From NCBI GenBank assembly GCA_937961295.1, contig CALGOK010000011.1, positions 1 to 14,258 of the forward strand: a DNA stretch of 14,258 bases. The letters run 5' to 3'. The position numbers and the translations under genes are program-made. Under the pieces are notes generated by a model. The model saw only the letters and a list, made by a program, of their open reading frames with translations. It was not told where the DNA came from and made no database searches. The DNA is from an uncultured Gemmatimonadota bacterium (lineage in GTDB: Bacteria > Gemmatimonadota > Gemmatimonadetes > Gemmatimonadales > GWC2-71-9). Positions within the stretch are counted from its first letter, which is position 1, and each line of letters opens with the position of its first letter. This document shows positions 1 to 7,201 of the stretch, piece after piece.

Positions 1-48
1 GCCTGCGGTGGCGGTGGTTCGGTCCTCTGGTTGATGTAGCTTTCCCTG

Positions 49-2172
49 ATGCGCAGCCTTCCTCTCCTCCTCGCCATCCCCCTCGCCCTCCCCGCCCAGC
101 AGCGCCCCGTCCCCTACCAGCCCGGGATGGTCATCACCACCTCGGTCCGGATCGAACCCGGCTCCTACATGGCGCCGGCGGGGGAGCGCGCCGCCATGAC
201 CATCCGCGGCGACGGGGTCACCGTCGACCTGCGCGGCGTGGAGCTGGTGGGTACCGCTGATCGCCTGCGCCCTGACCTGTTCAGCGGCACCGGGATCGCC
301 GTCGAGGGCGGTCGGCAGGTGACGGTGCGGGGCGGCAGCGTGCGCGGCTACAAGGTGGGACTCCTCGCCACCGGCACCGACACGCTGCGGCTGCTCGACG
401 TCACTGCGTCGCACAACTGGAAGCCGCGGCTCTACTCCGGGATCGAGAAGGAGTCGCTGGTGGACTGGATGTCGTTCCACCAGAACGAGAAGCGCGAGTG
501 GCTGGCGCGCGGGGCGGGGATCTACCTCGAGGACGTCACCGGCGGCGAGATCAAGGGCGTCACGGTTCGGCGGGGCCAGAACGGCCTGCTGATGACCCGC
601 ACCACCGGGCTTCGGGTCTGGAATTCCGACTTCTCGTTCAACTCCGGGCTCGGCATCGGGATGTATCGCAGCTCGCACAACGTGATCATGCACAACCGCA
701 TCGACTACAACGTGCGCGGCTACCAGCACGGCTTCTACCACCGCGGCCAGGACTCCGCCGGCCTGCTGATGTACGAGCAGAGCTCGCACAACGTGGTGGC
801 GCACAACAGTGTGACCCACGGCGGCGACGGGCTGTTCCTCTGGGCCGGCCAGCACACCATGGACACCGGCGAGGGCGGTGCCAACGACAACCTGTTCTAC
901 GGCAACGACTTCTCGCACGCGCCCACCAACGGCATCGAGGCGACGTTCTCGCGCAACGTGTTCGTGAACAACCGGGTCGAGGAGAACTGGCACGGCGTGT
1001 GGGGCGGCTACTCGTGGGAGTCGACCTGGATCGGCAACAGCTTCCGGGACAACGACGAGGGGATCGCCATCGAGCACGGCCAGGACAACCGGGTCGTGGG
1101 CAACACCTTCGATGGCGACACCACCGCGATCCGGCTCTGGTGGAACCGCACCGAGCCGGGCGACTGGGGCTACCCCAAGGCCCGCGATACCCGCTCGCGC
1201 GACGTGGTGATTCTCGGCAACCGTTTCCGCGATCACGACAACGCGCTCCGGATCGAGAACACCCAGCGCGCGCGGATCGCCGGCAACACCTTCACCAATG
1301 TCGACACGCTGGTGCGCACCGCTGGCGACACCGCCGGCTGGGTGTTCACGCCGAGCACCACGGGACGCCCGGCGCCGGTGCCGATCCCGGCGGAGTGGCG
1401 GGTGGCGAAGCTCCGCGGCGGGATCGACCCGATGATCCCGCCGGGTGCACCCCGCGGCCGCAAGACGATCATCGTCGACGAATGGGGGCCGTACGACTGG
1501 CAGTCCCCGAAGCTCTGGCCCGTGGACCGCAGCGATGCCACACCGCAGCGCCTCCGCATCCTCGGCCCGGCCGGGACATGGCGCGTGGTCGGGTTGCGCG
1601 GTGTGGTGTCGCTCTCGGCGGAATCGGGACAGGTGGGCGACACCCTGGTGGTGGTGCCCACGGCGGGGAAGGAACACGACTACGAGGTGGCGCTGGAGGT
1701 GAGCGCCGAGCGGGCGTACGTGAACCGCTGGGGCGAACCGGTGCCCGCGGGGCAGCCGGTGCGAGTGGAGTGGGGGCGATTCGTGCCGCGGATTGAGTGG
1801 AAGCTCGAGTTCCGGCCCGCACCCGATCTCCCGTTCGACTCGACGGCTGCCGTGGTTGCGACGATGGACACCACGCGGCTCGACCTCACCTGGTACCGGC
1901 CGCCGAGGCAGGAGATTCCGCAGGCCGATGTGCGGACCACCGCGCGCGGCACGGTGGTGCTGGAGCCCGGTCGCTATCTCCTGCGCACCATCGCCGACGA
2001 CGCGGTGTGGGTGGCGATCGACGGGCGATTCGTGCTCGAGGATCCGGAGCCCGGCGAGTCGCGGGTCAAGGAGGTGGAGTTCACCGCCACCGGCCGCCAC
2101 GAGCTGCTGGTGCAGCACCTGCAGCGCGGCGGCTGGTACGAGTTGCGGGTGGATATTGAGAGGGTGCAATGA
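49..2172 (+). CDS. Exported right-handed parallel beta-helix protein with a PA14-like C-terminal domain
   Basis: This 707-residue protein starts with a short hydrophobic signal peptide (about residues 1-16, probably cut after Leu-Pro-Ala before Gln-Gln), so it should act outside the cytoplasm. Residues of about 40-440 carry irregular repeats of 20-25 residues built around Asn-rich turns (for example SSHNVIMHN near 209, SSHNVVAHN, DNRVVGNTF, ARIAGNTF). This is typical of NosD-like or pectate-lyase-like beta-helices that bind or process polysaccharide. Residues of about 605-705 resemble a PA14 domain: an Asp-Asp pair at 650-651, a VAIDG turn with Asp658, and a closing segment with a Gly-Arg-His strand start. 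PA14 domains often bind carbohydrate. I see no catalytic signature that fixes an enzyme class, so the substrate is unknown. No convincing Shine-Dalgarno sequence precedes the ATG. It is the first gene of a four-gene overlapping chain, and its stop overlaps the udk start by four bases. The beta-helix fold is well supported; the PA14 call is moderate. Confidence 0.85.
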   Translation: MRSLPLLLAIPLALPAQQRPVPYQPGMVITTSVRIEPGSYMAPAGERAAMTIRGDGVTVDLRGVELVGTADRLRPDLFSGTGIAVEGGRQVTVRGGSVRGYKVGLLATGTDTLRLLDVTASHNWKPRLYSGIEKESLVDWMSFHQNEKREWLARGAGIYLEDVTGGEIKGVTVRRGQNGLLMTRTTGLRVWNSDFSFNSGLGIGMYRSSHNVIMHNRIDYNVRGYQHGFYHRGQDSAGLLMYEQSSHNVVAHNSVTHGGDGLFLWAGQHTMDTGEGGANDNLFYGNDFSHAPTNGIEATFSRNVFVNNRVEENWHGVWGGYSWESTWIGNSFRDNDEGIAIEHGQDNRVVGNTFDGDTTAIRLWWNRTEPGDWGYPKARDTRSRDVVILGNRFRDHDNALRIENTQRARIAGNTFTNVDTLVRTAGDTAGWVFTPSTTGRPAPVPIPAEWRVAKLRGGIDPMIPPGAPRGRKTIIVDEWGPYDWQSPKLWPVDRSDATPQRLRILGPAGTWRVVGLRGVVSLSAESGQVGDTLVVVPTAGKEHDYEVALEVSAERAYVNRWGEPVPAGQPVRVEWGRFVPRIEWKLEFRPAPDLPFDSTAAVVATMDTTRLDLTWYRPPRQEIPQADVRTTARGTVVLEPGRYLLRTIADDAVWVAIDGRFVLEDPEPGESRVKEVEFTATGRHELLVQHLQRGGWYELRVDIERVQ

Positions 2173-2801
2173 CCCGCCCCTTGATCATCGGCGTCGTCGG
2201 CGGGTCGGGGAGCGGCAAGACCACGGTGGCGCGGGCGATGCTCGCCGCGGCGACCGACGGCGCGGCGTTCCTCGACCAGGATGCCTACTACAAGGACCTC
2301 GCCCACCTCACCCTCGACGAGCGGCGGCATGTCAACTTCGACCATCCCGATTCGCTCGACAACGACCTGATGATCGCGCAGCTCGAGCAGCTGGCCGCGG
2401 GCGAGGCGATCGAGAAGCCCACGTACGATTTCGCGGCGCACACGCGGGCACCGGCGACGGTGCGCGTGGAGCCGGCGCCGATCGTGGTGGTCGACGGGAT
2501 CCTGCTCTTCGTCGAACCGGCGCTCCGCGACCTGTTCGACATCAAGGTGTTCGTCGATGTGGCCGACGACATCCGGTTCATCCGCCGGCTGGAGCGCGAT
2601 GTCGAGGAGCGGGGCCGCACCGTGGACGACGTGATCCGCCAGTACCTCGCCACGGTGCGGCCGATGCACCTGGAGTTCGTCGAGCCGTCGAAGCGCTGGG
2701 CCGACGTGATCATCCCGCAGGGCGGCCAGAACCGGGTGGCGGTGGGGATGCTGGTGGCCCGCGTCGCGCAGGAGCTCCGCGCCCGCCGGGACGCCAAGTG
2801 A
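2169..2801 (+). CDS. udk: Uridine kinase (uridine/cytidine monophosphokinase)
   Basis: This is a cytoplasmic pyrimidine salvage enzyme that phosphorylates uridine and cytidine to UMP and CMP using a nucleoside triphosphate. The 210-residue length is normal for bacterial Udk. The Walker A loop GGSGSGKT lies at residues 11-18. Downstream, the family blocks follow in order: DQDAYYKDL near 36, FDHPDSLDND, the KPTYDF substrate-binding block, VVVDGILLF (Asp where E. coli has Glu), the DIKVFVD strand, RRLERDVEERGR, and VRPMHLEFVEPSKRWAD. The ATG overlaps the stop of the beta-helix gene (ATGA), and its own stop overlaps the next gene's GTG start (GTGA), so translation is probably coupled on both sides. 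Nothing in the neighbours explains why a salvage kinase sits between two exported proteins; it may simply be carried in a housekeeping transcript. The identification is firm. Confidence 0.95.
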   Translation: MTRPLIIGVVGGSGSGKTTVARAMLAAATDGAAFLDQDAYYKDLAHLTLDERRHVNFDHPDSLDNDLMIAQLEQLAAGEAIEKPTYDFAAHTRAPATVRVEPAPIVVVDGILLFVEPALRDLFDIKVFVDVADDIRFIRRLERDVEERGRTVDDVIRQYLATVRPMHLEFVEPSKRWADVIIPQGGQNRVAVGMLVARVAQELRARRDAK

Positions 2802-4702
2802 CTCGGACTGCACTCCTCGCCGCGCTGCTCGGCGCTCCGGCGCTGGCCGCGCAGCAGCCGGCAGACTACTTCGCCCGCCACATGGTGGTCGACGCCGATG
2901 CCGCGCCCGACGCGTCGGTGATCGCCTACACGCTGCGCTTTGCCGATCCGGTGGTCGACACGTTCCGGCACGTCGTCGAGGTGATCCCCGCCGGGGGCGG
3001 CGATCGATGGACGCTCGGCCCCGGCCGCCAGCCGGCGTTCGCGCCGAGGGGTCGCGCAATCGCGTGGCTGGCGCCGGTCGAAGGGAGCTGGCAGCTCGCG
3101 GTGCGTGATTCGCTCGCCGGCGAGACGCGCTTCCTCACCGACCTCCCCGGCGGCGTCACCGCGCTGCGCTGGTCGCCCGACGGGCGCACCATCGCGTTCA
3201 GTGCGCCGGCAATGGAGCGCGCGGGGGTCGCGATGCGCTACCCGGCGGGCGACCGCAACGCACGACGTGCCCTCCACCTCGTGTCGGCGAACGGCGGCGA
3301 GGTGCGGCGGCTCACGGGGACGGACTTCGCGCTCGGCCCCGAGGCCCCGGAGCTCGAGCGCCTGGTGGAGTTCGACTGGCTGCGTGACGATGCGCTGGTG
3401 GTTTCCGGCCGGGCCGCGGACAGCGGCGAGCCGCCCGATGCCGCCTCGCTGTTCGTGGTCGACGTGGCGAGCGGAGCACGGCGCTACCTCGCGGGCCAGG
3501 GTGGCCGTTGGCACCTGCCGGTGGTCTCGCCCAATGGTGAGTGGATCGCGTTCACCGGGCAACCGGTGGGAGCCGCCACCTGGTCGGCGTCGGAGCTGCT
3601 GGTGCTGCGGCCCGACGGCAGCGGCTTGCGGCGGCTCACCGTGGGGCTCGATCGCGACGTGCTCGACCTCGCGTGGGCCGACGACCGGGAGCTCTGGTTC
3701 GCCACCGAGGATCGCGGCTCGCGGAACCTGCACCGCATCGACACACGCGACGGACGGATCCGGACCGGCACCAGTGGGTTGCACCTGCTCACCCTCGCGT
3801 CGATCCCGCGCCGCGGCAACTTCGCCGTGGCGATCCGCTCCACTCCCGCGATCGCAGGGGAACTGATCCGGTTTCCGCTCGGTCGTCCGGCGGAGTTCCG
3901 CTCGCTGATCGAGCCCGACAACCCGCTCCCGACCGGCGAACTCGACGAGCTCGAGTTTCGCGCCGCCGACGGCACGGCGCTCGGTGCGTGGCTGGTCCGT
4001 CCGCCGGGGTTCGATCCGGCACGACGCTATCCGTTGCTGGTGGAGGTCCACGGCGGTCCGCACGCGATGGCGGGTTCCGGATACGCGCCGTCGGTGATGG
4101 CGCGCGCCGCCGCCGGATGGCTGGTGCTCCGGGTGAACGGTCGCGGCAGCACCGGCTACGGCTTCGACATCGCCAACGGACTCGGCCGCGAGTGGCCCGG
4201 ACGCGACGTGGACGACATCCGCGACGCAATCGCCGACGTGATCGGACGCGGCATCGTCGACACCACCCGCATCGCGGCCTTGGGCACCGGTGCCGGTGCG
4301 GTCACGGCGGCTGAGCTCCGGCGTCGCGACCCGCGCGTGTTCCGGACCATCCTGCGGTGTGCTGGAAGTGGCTGGCTCCCCGGTGGCGCGGGGATCGACG
4401 CCGCGCCGTGGCATGAATGGCACGCGGCACGGCCGTTCCGGATGGCGGTGCCGCTCTGGCTCGACCGCTCACCGCTGCACCGTGGTGCCGAGGTGCGGAG
4501 CCCGGTGCTGGTGATCGAGGCGACCTCACCGGAACCGAACGCGGTGGAGTTCGCGGCGAGCTATCATCTGCACCTGGGTCGCGCGGGGATTGACGCGCCG
4601 TTCCTCCGGGTGCCCGGTCGCTGTGCCGACGCGGGTCCGGCGACGCAGGCGGCACTCTTCGAGGCGGAGCACGACTGGCTGATGGGTACGGAGCGGGAAT
4701 GA
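2798..4702 (+). CDS. Exported S9 (prolyl oligopeptidase)-family protein, catalytic triad apparently lost
   Basis: The GTG start at 2798 overlaps the udk stop and opens directly into a signal peptide (residues 1-19, ending Ala-Leu-Ala-Ala before Gln-Gln), which decides the start; the reading frame is open far upstream but only as a shadow. The protein has 634 residues. Residues of about 30-370 look like a beta-propeller with TolB/WD-like blades (WSPDG at 125-129, a VSPNGEWIAF blade further on). Residues of about 380-634 follow the S9 alpha/beta hydrolase: HGGPH at 418-422 and NGRGSTGYG from 447 are intact. However, the nucleophile elbow, normally GxSxGG, reads GTGAGA with Gly498 at the Ser position; the Asp position (HGxxDxxV motif) reads EATSPEPN with Pro578; and the His position (PGxxH) reads PGRCA with Ala610. 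Family members are dipeptidyl or oligopeptidases. I infer that this one folds but does not hydrolyse peptides, and may bind peptides or partners instead. The frame is uninterrupted, so it is not a decayed pseudogene by any visible sign. Confidence 0.88.
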   Translation: MTRTALLAALLGAPALAAQQPADYFARHMVVDADAAPDASVIAYTLRFADPVVDTFRHVVEVIPAGGGDRWTLGPGRQPAFAPRGRAIAWLAPVEGSWQLAVRDSLAGETRFLTDLPGGVTALRWSPDGRTIAFSAPAMERAGVAMRYPAGDRNARRALHLVSANGGEVRRLTGTDFALGPEAPELERLVEFDWLRDDALVVSGRAADSGEPPDAASLFVVDVASGARRYLAGQGGRWHLPVVSPNGEWIAFTGQPVGAATWSASELLVLRPDGSGLRRLTVGLDRDVLDLAWADDRELWFATEDRGSRNLHRIDTRDGRIRTGTSGLHLLTLASIPRRGNFAVAIRSTPAIAGELIRFPLGRPAEFRSLIEPDNPLPTGELDELEFRAADGTALGAWLVRPPGFDPARRYPLLVEVHGGPHAMAGSGYAPSVMARAAAGWLVLRVNGRGSTGYGFDIANGLGREWPGRDVDDIRDAIADVIGRGIVDTTRIAALGTGAGAVTAAELRRRDPRVFRTILRCAGSGWLPGGAGIDAAPWHEWHAARPFRMAVPLWLDRSPLHRGAEVRSPVLVIEATSPEPNAVEFAASYHLHLGRAGIDAPFLRVPGRCADAGPATQAALFEAEHDWLMGTERE

Positions 4703-6099
4703 TGACCGATTCGCTTGCCGCGGCATGGGGCCGAATCGCGGAAGAAGTCGCCACGTTCGAGGAAACGATCCGCGGACTGCCGGTGGTGCACCAGCCCGAC
4801 CCGCTCGAACTGCGGAGCGAGCTCGAGGGGCGCTATAGCTTCGATCACCCGGTACCGGTCGACCGGCTCACCAATGAAGTGATCGACCTGCTGCAGCGCG
4901 GGCTAGTGCACGTGACCCATCCCCGCTACTACGGCCTCTACAACCCCACGGTGCGTCCCGCGGCGGTGGTGGGCGACACGCTGGCGGCGCTCTACAATCC
5001 GCAGCTGGCGGTCTGGTCGCACGCCCCCGCGGTGCAGGAGCTCGAGCGGCTCACGCTTCGCCACCTCGCGCGGGCGCTGGGCTACGACCCCGACACCACC
5101 ACGGCGCATTTCACCTCGGGCGGCGCCGAGGCCAATCTGGTGGCGGCGCTGGCGGCGCTGGCGATGCACTGCCCGGCGGCAGCGACCGGCGGGCTCCGGG
5201 CGCTCGACCGGCAGCCGGTGCTCTACCTCTCGCGCGAGTCGCACCATTCGTTCGTCAAGGCGGCGCGGATGTCGGGGCTCGGCACCGACGCGGTGCGCGA
5301 GGTGCCGCTCGACGATCGGTACTGCATGGACCCCGGCGCCCTCGACCGGATGATGGCCGACGATGCCGCAGCCGGTTTGCATCCGTTCCTGGTGGTCGGC
5401 ACCGCTGGCACCACCGGCACCGGGATGATCGATCCCCTGCATGACCTTGCCGATGTTGCGGCGCGACATGACGCGTGGTTCCACGTCGATGCAGCGTGGG
5501 GCGGGGCGGCGGTGTTGTCGCCGGCGCTGCGCGGTCATCTCGGCGGCATCGAGCGCGCCGACTCGATCACCTGGGATGCCCACAAGTGGCTCTCGGTGCC
5601 GATGGGGGCGGGGATGGTGTTCACCCGGCACCCCGCCGCGGCGGAGCGGGCGTTCAGCGTGGCGAGTGGCTACATGCCGCCGGCCACGTCGGCGGTCACG
5701 GTGGATCCGCACCTGGTGACGCCGCAGTGGTCGCGCCGGGCCACCGGGCTCAAGGTGTTCTGCGCTCTCGCCGAGTTGGGGCTGGATGGCTACGCGCGAC
5801 TGATCGACCACCAGGCGGCGATGGGCGACCTGCTGCGCGGCCAGCTTGGCTCGGCCGGATGGGTGGTGGTCAACGACACGCCGTTGCCGGTGGTGAACTT
5901 CACCCACGCCGATATCCGCGAGGGACGCACCACGGCGATCGCGCTGCGCGATGCGATCTACGCGCGGGGCAATGCCTGGGTCTCGGCGCTGCCCGATGCC
6001 TGCGGCGAGCCGGCGCTGCGGGCGTGCATCACCAGCTACCTCACCACAGAAGCGGACATTGTGGCGCTGGTGGAGGAGCTGGAGGCGGTGCGGGGCTGA
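4699..6099 (+). CDS. Group II PLP-dependent amino acid decarboxylase-like enzyme
   Basis: This is a 466-residue fold-type I PLP enzyme of the aromatic-L-amino-acid/glutamate/diaminobutyrate decarboxylase group, which removes CO2 from an amino acid in the cytoplasm. The cofactor-binding blocks are complete: TSGGAEAN at 139-146 (phosphate cup), SHHSFVKAA with His183 in the position that stacks on the PLP ring, GTAGTTGTG from 234, HVDAAWGG with Asp264 bonding the pyridine nitrogen, and DAHKW with Lys296 as the Schiff-base lysine. The N-terminal stretch with HPRYYGLYNP (about 73-82) is also characteristic of the group. The substrate cannot be read from sequence alone: aspartate, tyrosine, diaminobutyrate or another amino acid are all possible, and related proteins are sometimes annotated as aminotransferases. 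Its ATG overlaps the stop of the S9-family gene (ATGA). It is the last gene of the four-gene chain and is followed by a palindromic element. Confidence 0.9.
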   Translation: MMTDSLAAAWGRIAEEVATFEETIRGLPVVHQPDPLELRSELEGRYSFDHPVPVDRLTNEVIDLLQRGLVHVTHPRYYGLYNPTVRPAAVVGDTLAALYNPQLAVWSHAPAVQELERLTLRHLARALGYDPDTTTAHFTSGGAEANLVAALAALAMHCPAAATGGLRALDRQPVLYLSRESHHSFVKAARMSGLGTDAVREVPLDDRYCMDPGALDRMMADDAAAGLHPFLVVGTAGTTGTGMIDPLHDLADVAARHDAWFHVDAAWGGAAVLSPALRGHLGGIERADSITWDAHKWLSVPMGAGMVFTRHPAAAERAFSVASGYMPPATSAVTVDPHLVTPQWSRRATGLKVFCALAELGLDGYARLIDHQAAMGDLLRGQLGSAGWVVVNDTPLPVVNFTHADIREGRTTAIALRDAIYARGNAWVSALPDACGEPALRACITSYLTTEADIVALVEELEAVRG

Positions 6100-6111
6100 A
6101 GGTCCCTGCAG

Positions 6112-6163
6112 GCGCGTCCCTCGGGACGCGCGATGCCGGCATCGCGCACCCCGAGGGGTGCGC
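6112..6163. repeat. REP-like composite palindrome A (two inverted hairpins around a central palindrome)
   Basis: In the 94-base gap after the decarboxylase gene, three palindromes abut and share ends. The left hairpin spans 6112-6131 (9-base stem GCGCGTCCC, 2-base loop), a perfect 20-base palindrome spans 6128-6147, and the right hairpin spans 6144-6163 (9-base stem GCGCACCCC, 2-base loop). The whole element is symmetrical about 6137/6138, so it could also fold as one long cruciform. The two hairpins are inverted copies of one another except at two base pairs, and both changes are compensated within each stem. There is no T-run, so it is not a classical intrinsic terminator. Possible roles are a REP/BIME-type repeat, an mRNA 3'-end stabiliser, or a transcription pause between this operon and the gluQ gene. 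Confidence 0.8.
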
Positions 6164-6193
6164 CCGCGGCTGACCCGGATTCCCCGGAGCGAC

Positions 6194-7090
6194 ATGACCA
6201 ACCCGCCAGCGACGGTGATGGATCCCCGGACTCTCGAGATGGTCGCGGCGCGGTGGCGCGAGATTGCCCCGCCGACCGCGGCGGCGGTCACCCGCTTCGC
6301 CCCCTCGCCCACCGGCGAGCTGCACCTCGGCCACGTGGCGCACATGGCGTGGCTGTGGGCGCTTGCGGAGGTCACAGGTGCGCGGGGGAGTGCACGGCTG
6401 GAGGATCACGACCGTTCCCGCTGCCGCCCAGAGCACGAACGTGCGATCCTCCACGACCTCGCCTGGCTCGGCTTCACTCCCGAACCGATGTCACTTCGTT
6501 CACTCGATGGCCACCCGTCGCCGTACCGGCAGAGCGACCACCCGGAGCGGTACCAGGAGGCATTCGACGCGCTGCAGGAGCGCGGGCTGCTGTACGGCTG
6601 CAGCTGCACCCGCGGCGACCTGCCGCCGCCCGACGACGACGGTGGGCGGCGCTATCCCGGCACCTGCCGGGGGCAGCCGGTGGAACGCGAAGGGCGACAC
6701 GTGGTGCGGGTGATGCTGCCGGATGATGTGACCCGCATCGACGACCTGCTGCTGGGGCCGAACGTGCAGCGGCCCGGCACGGAGCACGGCGACCCGGTGG
6801 TCCGCGATGCGCTGGGGCAGTGGACCTACCAGTTCTGCGTGGCGATCGACGACATGATCGATGGCGTGAACCTGATAGTCCGCGGGGACGACCTCCGCAG
6901 CTCCACCGGTCGGCAATGGCTGCTGGCGCGCCTGCTCGGCCGCACCACGCCGTTCGTCACCGCGCACCACCCGCTCTTGCTCGGCGACGATGGCCGCAAG
7001 CTCAGCAAGCGCGACGGCAGCCTGGCGATTCGCGCGCTGCGGGAGCGGGGGATGACGCCGGGAGAGGTGGTGGCGGAGGCGGTAGGGTGA
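6194..7090 (+). CDS. gluQ: Glutamyl-Q tRNA(Asp) synthetase (truncated GluRS paralogue)
   Basis: This is a 298-residue class I synthetase core without the C-terminal anticodon-binding domain of full GluRS (about 470 residues or more). Family members activate glutamate and attach it to queuosine in the anticodon of tRNA-Asp. Motifs seen: FAPSPTGELHLGH at 35-47 (the HIGH signature), RLEDHD shortly after, the zinc site Cys136-x-Cys138 ... Tyr154-x3-Cys158 characteristic of GluQ-RS, VRGDDL, and KLSKR at 269-273 (the KMSKS signature). I chose the ATG at 6194 because GGAG at 6186-6189 precedes it by four bases and the length then fits the family; the in-frame ATG at 6218 is a weaker option. The frame remains open further upstream into the decarboxylase gene, which I regard as a shadow. 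Whether the host makes queuosine is not visible here. A short divergent GluRS with another role is the alternative. Confidence 0.88.
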   Translation: MTNPPATVMDPRTLEMVAARWREIAPPTAAAVTRFAPSPTGELHLGHVAHMAWLWALAEVTGARGSARLEDHDRSRCRPEHERAILHDLAWLGFTPEPMSLRSLDGHPSPYRQSDHPERYQEAFDALQERGLLYGCSCTRGDLPPPDDDGGRRYPGTCRGQPVEREGRHVVRVMLPDDVTRIDDLLLGPNVQRPGTEHGDPVVRDALGQWTYQFCVAIDDMIDGVNLIVRGDDLRSSTGRQWLLARLLGRTTPFVTAHHPLLLGDDGRKLSKRDGSLAIRALRERGMTPGEVVAEAVG

Positions 7091-7101
7091 CGGAGGGTTG
7101 T

Positions 7102-7188
7102 CAGCCGCGGCCGTCAGGCCGCGGAAATGAACGCCGTCGGCGAGGTCTGGTGCCGGTCGGCATCCCCGCGGCCTGACGGCCGCGGCTG
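7102..7188. repeat. REP-like composite palindrome B between convergent genes
   Basis: Two perfectly complementary 23-base arms (7102-7124 and 7166-7188) flank a 41-base core. Each arm is itself a hairpin with the stem CCGCGGCC/GGCCGCGG and a four-base loop, GTCA in the left arm and TGAC in the right. The element lies in the 111-base gap between the stop of gluQ (7090, plus strand) and the stop of the lytic transglycosylase gene (7202, minus strand), a placement typical of REP/BIME repeats and of bidirectional transcription barriers. No T-run follows either side, so a standard intrinsic terminator is not indicated. The core contains two small GC hairpins (around 7132-7142 and 7152-7161) and no credible reading frame. 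Confidence 0.85.
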
Positions 7189-7201
7189 GGTGGTCTGTCC
7201 G

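Noticed and set aside
1..48. Possible end of an upstream gene (two frames are open to a stop at 31-33 or 37-39)
   Set aside because: Too short to recognise a product, and more than one frame fits; not annotated.
1793..2797. Upstream in-frame extension of the S9-family gene
   Set aside because: The extension reads as Arg/Pro-rich shadow through the beta-helix and udk genes; the GTG at 2798 opens straight into a signal peptide.
2288..4423. Long open frame of 711 codons on the minus strand
   Set aside because: It lies opposite udk and the S9-family gene, has Arg/His/Pro-rich low-complexity composition and no family motifs; GC-rich codon bias creates such antisense frames.
2798..4702. Calling the S9-family gene a pseudogene
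   Set aside because: The frame is intact, with a signal peptide, a full propeller and hydrolase fold motifs; the substitutions are point-like and confined to the catalytic positions.
6112..6163. Intrinsic terminator for the four-gene operon
   Set aside because: Strong stems are present but no T-run follows, so I kept it as a REP-like repeat rather than a terminator.
4903..6375. 490-codon minus-strand frame
   Set aside because: Antisense to the PLP enzyme and running through palindrome A; no motifs.
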